Assembly: GCA_019314105.1 (NCBI GenBank)
Contig: JAFCZY010000317.1
Span: forward strand, 1-5,883
DNA length: 5,883 nucleotides
Source of the DNA: Deltaproteobacteria bacterium
GTDB lineage: Bacteria; Desulfobacterota; Desulfobacteria; Desulfobacterales; Desulfobacteraceae
Reading direction: 5' to 3'
A program made the translations under genes and the position numbers. The stretch's first letter is position 1. Each line of letters begins with the position of its first letter. The notes under the pieces are model-generated. The model saw nothing but the letters and a program-made list of their open reading frames with translations. It ran no database searches and was not told the origin of the DNA. Below are positions 1 to 5,311 of this stretch, piece by piece.

Positions 1-2
1 TA

Positions 3-1862
3 TATCAGCCCGATACCAACCAGATGTTTTTCGAAGGCGATTGTCTCTGTCAAATGGTTCGTCTTCAATCCGGAGTAAAACAAATCAATACTCTAAAAGC
101 TGAAAGAATCGCGGTACAGTTGGCGGGGGAAAAAGTTGCTGGAACTAATCAGATGGTTGTAAAGCAAATGTCCGCTTTGGGCGGTAATGTAAGATTGATA
201 AGCCAGGCTCAAGGTCTGTCCAAAGATCACCCGTTTCCTAAACCCAGTGTATTTGTTGCTGATAGGATAGATTATATCGCTGACAGCAATGCGATAATTG
301 CTCCCGGTGCTACTGAGCTTACTTTTTATCCTCAAGTCGGGTCAGACAGCAATGCCGAAGATAGTCCTGTCACTATAACCGCTAAAAAGCAAACTGTTTT
401 TCTAATGGATCACAACAAGATAATCTTTGAAGGCGATTGCCTGTGCAACATGTCAGGCAAAGACCCCAATAACCGCAGATATTACACCCTTTCTTCGCCT
501 CGAATTGCTGTTTCTCTTGCTGATGATCCCAATTCTGCTTCCGGCATCGAAAACGTTGCCGCTTCGGGTGGGGTAGTGACACTTATTTCCAGTCCGTCGG
601 CTGATATGGATGCTGATAATAAGAGCGGCAAGACGACTTTTATTACTAACCGAATCGATTACAATCTTGCAAATGAAACAATTGTCTCTGATGGCGCATC
701 TGAGTTGACCTTTTATCCGGATGATAATTCTGAAAATAAGCTGGCTTTTCCGATAAGGATGACAGCGCAGAAAAGCGTAAACTTTTTTACTGCTAAGAAT
801 CAGGTTGTTTTCGAAGGTGACTGCCGTTGCACAATGTTGTCAAGTCTTACGGGTCAGCTCAAGAACTATACCCTCAGTTCGCCTAAGATAATTGCAAACC
901 TTTCCAGTGACCAGCAGGCGTCGACTATTGAAAATATGACAGCTCTTGGGCCTTTGGAGTTGGTCTTTTATGTTGAAGGTGCGGATGCTTCTGCTGAGCC
1001 GATTCCGGTTAAAATAAACGCGGAGAAGAGTGCAAGCTTTCTGCCGGAAACCAATAATATAGTCTTTGAAGGCGATTGTATCTGCACGATGATCCGCTAT
1101 AACAAGGATATTCAAAAGAAGCATATTCTTTCTTCCCGAAAGCTTATCGTGACACTGCCGAAATCGGATTCCAAAGCTGAATTTTCCGGGATCGAGCATA
1201 TCACAGCTGTAGGCGGGATAGTTCAGATAACCGTGGTGGAAATATCTGATAATATGACTTTGGGTTTTTCCAAGATCAAATGCAGCCGAGTGGATTATGA
1301 CGATGTCAAAAAAACGATTTTCGCTACGGGGCCTGGGATGGTAATTGTCGATAATTCCCGTGTCAAAGCTTCTGAGAGTGAAGATACATCTGCCGGTTAC
1401 AGCCTTAGCAGACCTTGTTATGTCTTCATGCGGGATTTCGATGAATTGCAGTATTATATCAACGCAAATAAGATTATTGCTGAAGGGATTGATAAAAGGC
1501 TCTTGATAGATTATTTTCCCGCTGGTAAAGATGAAGCTGATTCGCAAATTCGTTCAACTGCTGGTTCGCTGCAGGTTAATCTTGTTCAGACCGGGGCTGG
1601 GCAAACACAGATATCGACTATTCATGCGGGAAGGGGGATTACCTATGAGGATAGTAAAAATCAGATCATTGCTAATGAAATGTTTTATGATTCCGCTCTT
1701 TCGGTAATTACCGCTCGCGGCAGTGAAGATCACAGTTGTATGCTTAATGGCGTATTTGTCGATGAAATTCAGTATGATTTGAAAGCAGCTGCGATAGTAA
1801 AAACCACCCTGAGCAAACCGTCTGTGATAGACATCGAAAAAGATACCCTTAAAGGGCAGTAA
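3..1862 (+). CDS. OstA/LptA-like repeat protein, 5'-partial (C-terminal 619 residues)
   Basis: The frame is open from the window edge, and the codons before the first ATG (position 24) already match the repeat context (an acidic/Asn stretch leading into FEGDC), so the true start lies upstream. Numbering from that ATG, FEGDCxCxM recurs at residues 3, 135, 263 and 348, with a decayed match (NKIIAEG) near 482-488. Each full unit runs: CxC hairpin, a YTLSSPKI-type strand, an IENMTALGG-type strand, an RIDYxxxNxTIxxxG strand pair (residues 81 and 210; a variant RVDY at 422), ELTFYP, then ITAxK leading to the next FEGDC. Alternating short strands with 'R-I-D-Y ... A-x-G' resemble OstA/LptA beta-jellyroll domains that carry lipopolysaccharide across the periplasm. 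Function in lipid transport is inferred from this pattern only. No signal peptide is visible because the N-terminus is missing. The paired cysteines are unusual for the family. The gene ends at a TAA facing the RRM gene. Confidence 0.6.
   Translation, partial: YQPDTNQMFFEGDCLCQMVRLQSGVKQINTLKAERIAVQLAGEKVAGTNQMVVKQMSALGGNVRLISQAQGLSKDHPFPKPSVFVADRIDYIADSNAIIAPGATELTFYPQVGSDSNAEDSPVTITAKKQTVFLMDHNKIIFEGDCLCNMSGKDPNNRRYYTLSSPRIAVSLADDPNSASGIENVAASGGVVTLISSPSADMDADNKSGKTTFITNRIDYNLANETIVSDGASELTFYPDDNSENKLAFPIRMTAQKSVNFFTAKNQVVFEGDCRCTMLSSLTGQLKNYTLSSPKIIANLSSDQQASTIENMTALGPLELVFYVEGADASAEPIPVKINAEKSASFLPETNNIVFEGDCICTMIRYNKDIQKKHILSSRKLIVTLPKSDSKAEFSGIEHITAVGGIVQITVVEISDNMTLGFSKIKCSRVDYDDVKKTIFATGPGMVIVDNSRVKASESEDTSAGYSLSRPCYVFMRDFDELQYYINANKIIAEGIDKRLLIDYFPAGKDEADSQIRSTAGSLQVNLVQTGAGQTQISTIHAGRGITYEDSKNQIIANEMFYDSALSVITARGSEDHSCMLNGVFVDEIQYDLKAAAIVKTTLSKPSVIDIEKDTLKGQ
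30..1451 (+). repeat. In-gene tandem repeats of the OstA-like protein (about 132, 128, 85 and about 130 codons)
   Basis: The codons for the FEGDC motif start at 30, 426, 810 and 1065, giving periods of 396, 384 and 255 bp. The DNA is also similar at the motif (ttygaaggygaytg). The third unit lacks the RIDY sub-block present in units 1 and 2, which explains its short period. A fourth unit keeps a divergent RVDY block (codons near 421-425) and ends before the decayed NKIIAEG motif. Confidence 0.75.
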
Positions 1863-1928
1863 ACGTCCGCGAATAAATCCGTAACTTGTTATTTTTAAGT
1901 TATACCCTTAAGGGTAGCAAATGTCCGC
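1843..1928. repeat. Imperfect 27-28 bp direct repeat spanning and following a stop codon
   Basis: Copy 1 (1843-1870) covers the last codons and TAA of the OstA-like gene. Copy 2 (1902-1928) lies 59 bp further on. They share 24 of 28 aligned positions: ATACCCTTAA, GGG, AG, AAA, then GTCCGC. Copy 2 holds a perfect 14-bp palindrome (TACCCTTAAGGGTA, 1903-1916); copy 1 has the same dyad broken by one extra A. Neither is followed by a clear T tract, so an intrinsic terminator is not supported. Confidence 0.6.
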
Positions 1929-2021
1929 CAGGAAAGTTATAATCCCGATGTATCGGAATGCCCGCGGATAAACGAAAAAATTCAATTGGGATCAGTATAA
2001 AAGAACACTTTCGGCAAAAAG
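1863..2021. other. Convergent intergenic region between the OstA-like and RRM genes
   Basis: This 159-bp stretch separates two genes that end toward each other. It holds the second copy of the direct repeat, a weak AT-rich inverted repeat (TAACTT 1882-1887 with AAGTTA 1897-1902), and a small dyad CCGAT-GT-ATCGG (1945-1956). Transcripts from both sides must stop here, but I see no hairpin followed by a T run on either strand. Confidence 0.5.
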
Positions 2022-2273
2022 CTAACCCTGGCTTTTGGCTTCGTTAACCTTGACCGTGTAACCATCACACTGTTTTCCATCCAGGGCGGCTATTGCTGCC
2101 TGGGCCTGGGTGTCATTGCTCATCTCGACAAAACCGAAACCTTTGCTTTTGCCCGTCTGACGGTCAATGATTATATAAGTTTTTTCCACCTTTCCAAATA
2201 CTGAAAACAAAGCGTCCAAACTTTCCTTATCTGCGCCAGGTCCTAAATTTCCAACATACAATTTTTTGCTCAC
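2022..2273 (-). CDS. Small RRM-domain RNA-binding protein (83 aa)
   Basis: This is a single RNA recognition motif protein of the short bacterial type that binds single-stranded RNA in the cytoplasm. Counting from the GTG start, RNP2 is LYVGNL (residues 5-10) and RNP1 is KGFGFVEM (44-51), with the RNA-stacking aromatics Tyr6, Phe46 and Phe48 present. The acidic/Gly linker DRQTGKSKG precedes RNP1, and the domain ends with VKVNEAKSQG, so almost the whole protein is one RRM. The frame stays open to an ATG at 2342, but the GTG at 2273 gives the family's usual VSKKLYVGNL start and has GGAG seven bases upstream; the ATG adds 23 non-conserved residues. Relatives in cyanobacteria and other phyla are often cold- or stress-responsive; nothing here shows that directly. 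It lies downstream of tRNA-Ala but is separated from it by a terminator. No clear promoter was found. Confidence 0.92.
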   Translation of the reverse strand: MSKKLYVGNLGPGADKESLDALFSVFGKVEKTYIIIDRQTGKSKGFGFVEMSNDTQAQAAIAALDGKQCDGYTVKVNEAKSQG

Positions 2274-2280
2274 TACTGTT

Positions 2281-2284
2281 CTCC
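2281..2284 (-). promoter_or_regulatory. Ribosome binding site that decides the RRM GTG start
   Basis: The minus strand reads GGAG followed by seven bases (AACAGTA) and then GTG. This spacing supports GTG at 2273 over the upstream ATG at 2342. Confidence 0.75.
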
Positions 2285-2393
2285 ATTTCAGGTATACCAG
2301 TGCTTCAGCAAAGAGTTTTGCCTGATCACTACAGTCCTTCAATTCGGACTTGGTTTATTACCCACTTTACTACTGCAATTTCGAATATATTTC

Positions 2394-2426
2394 AATAAAA
2401 ATAAGTCCTTATTTTTCAAGGACTTA
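2394..2426 (-). terminator. Intrinsic terminator of tRNA-Ala
   Basis: On the minus strand, TAAGTCCTT and AAGGACTTA form a perfect 9-bp stem with the 7-base loop GAAAAAT, followed directly by TTTTTATT. It begins a few bases after the tRNA 3' end. On the plus strand no T tract follows, so it acts in one direction. Confidence 0.9.
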
Positions 2427-2430
2427 CGAA

Positions 2431-2503
<73 letters not shown>

Positions 2504-2513
2504 GAAAACAGCG

Positions 2514-2542
2514 ATTTTATCATAGCCGAGGTACTTTTGCAA
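2514..2542 (-). promoter_or_regulatory. Sigma70-type promoter of tRNA-Ala
   Basis: On the minus strand TTGCAA (2542-2537) is followed by a 17-base spacer and TAAAAT (2519-2514). The -10 box ends 10 bases before the tRNA 5' end, which leaves a leader of only a few bases. Confidence 0.55.
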
Positions 2543-2595
2543 ATACTTTTTAATTTGTTGTTTTTTTCAGATGATTTTTAATATTTTGCGGGGAT

Positions 2596-2615
2596 TTTTA
2601 CGCATTTGCGTAAAA
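2596..2615. promoter_or_regulatory. Perfect 9-2-9 inverted repeat, operator-like
   Basis: TTTTACGCA and TGCGTAAAA are separated by TT. With one bulged T the dyad extends two more pairs (GA/TC). The two-base centre fits a dimeric DNA-binding protein site better than an RNA hairpin. It lies about 55 bp upstream of the tRNA-Ala -35 box. No regulator is encoded nearby, so its role is unknown. Confidence 0.4.
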
Positions 2616-2850
2616 TCGGCACTTAAAAATCTGGTGGTGAGGGTTTTAGCAAGTCATTTTGGTAGATTTTTTGGTGTTTTTGGGTGGATTCGGCAAAATC
2701 GATTTTCAAAATTGAAGGGCATTTCTAACAATTCATTTTGGCAGGCAAGCGAATCTTTTCGTTTCCGGTCTGCGTCAGACAAAACCCGCATTATCTTCAA
2801 ATAAAGCGGATTTGCCTTTCTTGCCGGAAATCGAAAATTTTTTTTCGGGG

Positions 2851-2950
2851 GTTTTTTTTTGGTTTTTTACGGTTTTTTACAGTTTTTTCAGAGAAATAAC
2901 AGGAAATGACAGGAAATGACAGGAAATAACGGTTTTTGACCAAAAATAAC
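2851..2950. repeat. Phased 10-bp repeats (T-tract block then AGGAAATGAC block)
   Basis: Successive decamers read GTTTTTTTTT, GGTTTTTTAC twice, AGTTTTTTCA, GAGAAATAAC, AGGAAATGAC twice, AGGAAATAAC, GGTTTTTGAC and CAAAAATAAC. The 10-bp register is kept without a slip for 100 bp. T tracts of six or more repeated close to one helical turn are expected to bend DNA. The repeats are too short and lack spacers, so this is not a CRISPR array. Confidence 0.7.
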
Positions 2951-2951
2951 A

Positions 2952-2995
2952 GGGGGTAAAACGGGGTTTTGTGGGTTTTTGGGTTTTAAACGGGG
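2952..2995 (+). other. G-quadruplex motif
   Basis: Five G runs lie at 2952-2956, 2963-2966, 2973-2975, 2981-2983 and 2992-2995. The first four have loops of 6, 6 and 5 bases, which satisfies the usual G3+N1-7 rule. The fifth run follows an 8-base loop and could act as a spare. It lies about 340 bp upstream of the PEP-CTERM gene and directly follows the phased repeats. Confidence 0.55.
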
Positions 2996-3075
2996 ATTTT
3001 TTGTTTTTTTTGGTGAATTTCGGGTGAATTTTTGGTTTTCGGCAGGGATTTTAAGAGTATTGATGCAGAGTTTGA

Positions 3076-3115
3076 GGATTTATTTTGTATTCGGCCTTGG
3101 TAATTGCGACTGCGA
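3076..3115 (+). repeat. Dispersed repeat, copy A (upstream of PEP-CTERM gene)
   Basis: This 40-bp segment matches 4352-4392 with one single-base gap and three substitutions. Its core is GGCCTTGGTAATTGC. It lies about 60 bp before the -35 box of the PEP-CTERM gene. It does not encode a recognisable protein. Confidence 0.7.
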
Positions 3116-3172
3116 CCTGCTTCGACAGGCAATTGTCATGGAAATAAAAACTTAATTAGTTAATTTTTTTTC

Positions 3173-3200
3173 TTGTTTTTTATATGGTTAGTGGTATAAT
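3173..3200 (+). promoter_or_regulatory. Extended -10 promoter of the PEP-CTERM gene
   Basis: TTGTTT (3173-3178), a 16-base spacer, then a consensus TATAAT (3195-3200) preceded by TGG, giving an extended -10 element. The expected start of transcription near 3207 leaves a leader of about 130 nt before the ATG. Confidence 0.7.
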
Positions 3201-3233
3201 GACTCCAGTTTTGCAGCTTTGATTCGTGGAATA

Positions 3234-3278
3234 GGAGAGAACGAGAAACGAAGAGGCATTCCATTCTCATATTTCTCC
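3234..3278 (+). promoter_or_regulatory. Two-step hairpin in the 5' leader of the PEP-CTERM mRNA
   Basis: GGAGA (3234-3238) pairs with TCTCC (3274-3278), and inside it GAGAA (3243-3247) pairs with TTCTC (3264-3268), separated by a 4/5-base internal loop. An alternative pairing TGGAAT (3227-3232) with ATTCCA (3258-3263) would exclude the inner stem. No known riboswitch class was recognised. Confidence 0.35.
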
Positions 3279-3323
3279 AGAGTCTATTTGCGGTAATCAG
3301 AGGCATTTCGATAATTAATTTTT

Positions 3324-3330
3324 AAGGAGA
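3324..3330 (+). promoter_or_regulatory. Strong ribosome binding site of the PEP-CTERM gene
   Basis: AAGGAGA followed by five bases and ATG at 3336. It fixes the start, which also gives a complete signal peptide. Confidence 0.85.
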
Positions 3331-3335
3331 GAGTA

Positions 3336-4298
3336 ATGAGAAGTAAATCGATTTTTGTGGTGGTAATGGCGGTTATTCTTTTGACTGCTGCAAACCTATG
3401 TAAAGCAGTCCAGTATGAAATTATCGACTTGGGTAATTTCGGTTTTAGTGATGGTTTCTCCGTAACTTCGATTAATAATTTCGGACAAATTACTATCCTT
3501 GGTCATTCCGGCGGAAATTATAGTTCTTTTTTGTATGATGACGGCGTTGTGATAAATTTGGGAGGTAGTGCTACACGAGCATATGCTATCAATGACCAGG
3601 CTATAATTGTTGGACAGTCCGAAATCAGCGGTGTTGCACACGCTTTTATTTATGAAAATGGTTCGATGACTTTTATTGGTGGTGCATCGGAAGGACGTGA
3701 TATTAATCAATCCGGGCAGATACTTTGTCAGAATGGCCTTATCTACGACAATGGTGTGACAATGGCATTACCTAAGCCCACAGGTTATGAGAGTTGGAGT
3801 TGGTATGCTGAGGCCATCAATGACAATGGTGATGTAACTGGCTATCTCAGGTCACCTGATCTTCCTCGTGTGAGGCAATCTTTTTCCTATATTGACGGCA
3901 TAATATCTATTTTGAATGTTCCTGAGGAGCGTCTGGCTTTCGACATTAACAATTCCGGACAAATTGTTGGCACCTTTTTGGGTATTTGGGAGAACGGTGT
4001 GGTAACTGGTCATAACCTTTTTGATGCCATTAATAATGCTGGACAAGCGGTAGGTGGCGGCGTTCTATATGATGGCGAAAATTACATTAACATAAATACT
4101 CTTATAAGCCCTTCTCTTGGTTGGGATCTTACGAGGGCTAATTGTATAAACGACAACGGCTGGATTGTTGGCGAGGGTTTTAATCCGGATGGAGACTTTC
4201 ATGCGTTTCTTCTTACACCCGAACCCGCCACACTTTTCCTGCTCGGCCTCGGTGCAGTGATGGTGAGAAAGAAACAAAAATTTACAAAGAGTATATAA
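3336..4298 (+). CDS. Secreted HAF-repeat protein with PEP-CTERM sorting signal (320 aa)
   Basis: Residues 1-24 form a signal peptide: basic MRSK, a hydrophobic core, and probable cleavage after CKA24. The mature part is made of HAF-family repeats with the core IN(D/N)xGxxxG, seen at about residues 46, 85, 123, 161, 204, 232 and 271; the HAF tag itself appears at 102-104 and 289-291. The C-terminus is a standard PEP-CTERM signal: PEP at 295-297, a hydrophobic helix (298-310) and a basic tail RKKQK. Such signals direct proteins to exosortase, which cleaves and anchors or releases them at the cell surface, often with exopolysaccharide. Seven spaced units suggest a beta-propeller-like fold, which is an inference. 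No enzyme motif is visible, so a structural or binding role is likely but unknown. No exosortase is encoded nearby. It is a single-gene unit with its own promoter, and no clear terminator follows. Confidence 0.9.
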   Translation: MRSKSIFVVVMAVILLTAANLCKAVQYEIIDLGNFGFSDGFSVTSINNFGQITILGHSGGNYSSFLYDDGVVINLGGSATRAYAINDQAIIVGQSEISGVAHAFIYENGSMTFIGGASEGRDINQSGQILCQNGLIYDNGVTMALPKPTGYESWSWYAEAINDNGDVTGYLRSPDLPRVRQSFSYIDGIISILNVPEERLAFDINNSGQIVGTFLGIWENGVVTGHNLFDAINNAGQAVGGGVLYDGENYININTLISPSLGWDLTRANCINDNGWIVGEGFNPDGDFHAFLLTPEPATLFLLGLGAVMVRKKQKFTKSI

Positions 4299-4308
4299 AG
4301 TTAAGTTT

Positions 4309-4380
4309 ATGAATAAATGGCCTAAAGCACTTGTTTGTTTTGTCATTTGGGGGATTTTATTTTGTGTTTGGCCTTGGTAA
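4309..4380 (+). CDS. Possible 23-aa hydrophobic peptide (doubtful)
   Basis: An ATG ten bases after the PEP-CTERM stop opens a 23-codon frame with a hydrophobic centre (ALVCFVIWGILFCVW) and basic/Trp ends, like a tiny membrane peptide. There is no convincing ribosome binding site. Its second half overlaps the dispersed repeat at 4352-4392, and copy A of that repeat has no matching short gene, though both copies share an in-frame Pro-Trp-stop. It may be chance. Confidence 0.15.
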   Translation: MNKWPKALVCFVIWGILFCVWPW

Positions 4381-4392
4381 TTGCAACTGCGA
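4352..4392 (+). repeat. Dispersed repeat, copy B (downstream of PEP-CTERM gene)
   Basis: It matches 3076-3115 apart from one extra T and three substitutions. Weaker likeness continues past it: a TTGGTTTTTTATAT stretch (from 4434) and TGGTATGAT (4461-4469) echo the promoter elements TTGTTTTTTATAT and TGGTATAAT before the PEP-CTERM gene, with a shorter gap between repeat and promoter-like part. The tail of this similarity reaches the 3' end of the minus-strand gene. Confidence 0.7.
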
Positions 4393-4468
4393 GGGAGCTT
4401 GTGCGGTTCGTTGTGTCTCATCGGAATTACTACTTGGTTTTTTATATAACAAGTTTTCGTTGGTATGA

Positions 4469-5230
4469 TTATTCTAAGAACATCTCACAATATTTTTTTA
4501 CTATTTCTTCAATAGTATTGAAATCGGCGATAAGCTGAGCATGTAAAATAATAGGGAAATTCTCAGAAGAAGCGTGGCTGACAAGAAAACAGACATCTCC
4601 GATTCTATCCGATTCTTCACGAAGTTTTTCTACCATGTCCCAATTACGCAACTTGTAGCAATCGGCAATTTTATTCTCGATTTGCTTTACTTGTGATACT
4701 TGTTTAGGAGTTAATGCCTTGGGAAGCACATAAAGAGGAATTCGATGTGACAAGGTGTCGCGGTAGTTTCTAAGATATTCATTATACCATTTTTTCATGC
4801 GATCAGAATTGAGATATCGACAAAATTCTTCTGTTAGGTGTTTTTGTGTTTTTGTCTTATATAAGCCAACGTTCATTTGATGGATTTCGTTGGCTAATTG
4901 TTTTTCATGGATCCATACCCAAGCCAAATTATCCAAAAGCCCAAAAATATTTACAATAAAGGCGTGTAAATTAATATCAACATCACTTAATTCACTCGTA
5001 CTTAATAGTGTATTTCTTTCTATTGGAAAGATTGTGAAAACATTCTTTATAGAACGCATCATAATGCCTAGTCTGCGCATAACTCCATGGCTCAAATATT
5101 CCTTAGCTTTTTCTGTTTTCAGTCTGTTATGCAATTCCCAAAGTTTAATTTTAATATCTACGTATCGTGAGTTTATTAATGTAAACTCAGATTTAATCTT
5201 ATCAACATGATCCTGCTTAAAAAATGACAT
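4469..5230 (-). CDS. Putative HEPN-like protein of unknown function (253 aa)
   Basis: I do not recognise the family with certainty. The protein is soluble, mostly predicted helical and rich in Lys and Glu, with no signal peptide or membrane segment. The key segment is RNYRDTLSHRIPLYVLP (residues 154-170), which contains R157-D-T-L-S-H162, an R-x4-H motif with a polar residue after Arg as in HEPN nucleases. A long helix at about 87-109 (NLHAFIVNIFGLLDNLAWVW) could be the partner helix of the HEPN core. HEPN proteins are often RNases in toxin-antitoxin, CRISPR or abortive-infection systems, but others are non-catalytic. No antitoxin-like MNT gene is adjacent. The ATG at 5230 follows only a weak purine stretch (AAGAGA). 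It has its own promoter on the minus strand, so it appears monocistronic. That it is a gene is well supported by length and protein character; the HEPN assignment is moderate. Confidence 0.8.
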   Translation of the reverse strand: MSFFKQDHVDKIKSEFTLINSRYVDIKIKLWELHNRLKTEKAKEYLSHGVMRRLGIMMRSIKNVFTIFPIERNTLLSTSELSDVDINLHAFIVNIFGLLDNLAWVWIHEKQLANEIHQMNVGLYKTKTQKHLTEEFCRYLNSDRMKKWYNEYLRNYRDTLSHRIPLYVLPKALTPKQVSQVKQIENKIADCYKLRNWDMVEKLREESDRIGDVCFLVSHASSENFPIILHAQLIADFNTIEEIVKKYCEMFLE

Positions 5231-5282
5231 GTTTATCTCTTTTTTGCTTCGGCGGTTTTGTTGGTGAATCTTCCATGTGGGT

Positions 5283-5311
5283 ATTATGGGGTATTAAAAG
5301 CGGATAGTCAA
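5283..5311 (-). promoter_or_regulatory. Sigma70-type promoter of the HEPN-like gene
   Basis: On the minus strand TTGACT (5311-5306), a 17-base spacer, then CATAAT (5288-5283). The leader to the ATG at 5230 would be about 45 nt. Confidence 0.65.

Larger units (their letters stand above)
2543..3172. other. Long gene-free, T/G-rich region
   Basis: No convincing coding sequence is present. The only sizeable frame (2571-2804, plus) has no ribosome binding site and no recognisable protein features. The first part (2543-2820) holds small dyads, including the one at 2596-2615 and GTCTG-CGT-CAGAC at 2768-2780. From about 2821 to 3060 the plus strand is very rich in T and G and poor in C, with T tracts, 10-bp repeats and G runs. 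The last part (3076-3115) carries one copy of a repeat also found after the PEP-CTERM gene. Confidence 0.6.

Noticed and set aside
24..26. ATG at 24 as the start of the OstA-like protein
   Set aside because: Codons before it are open to the window edge and fit the repeat context, and no ribosome binding site precedes it.
840..1547. Minus-strand 235-aa frame inside the OstA-like gene
   Set aside because: It is opposite a clearly repetitive real coding frame and shows no family features.
1903..1916. Palindrome TACCCTTAAGGGTA as an intrinsic terminator
   Set aside because: No loop-forming centre and no T tract follows on either strand.
2571..2804. Plus-strand 77-aa frame in the T/G-rich region
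   Set aside because: No ribosome binding site, no recognisable domain, biased low-complexity composition, and it runs through the palindrome at 2596-2615.
2891..2930. CRISPR-like array of AGGAAATGAC units
   Set aside because: Units are only 10 bp, directly tandem and without spacers.
3390..3410. Lipobox at Cys22 of the PEP-CTERM protein
   Set aside because: The residues before the cysteine (A-N-L-C) do not fit a lipobox; ordinary cleavage after CKA fits better.
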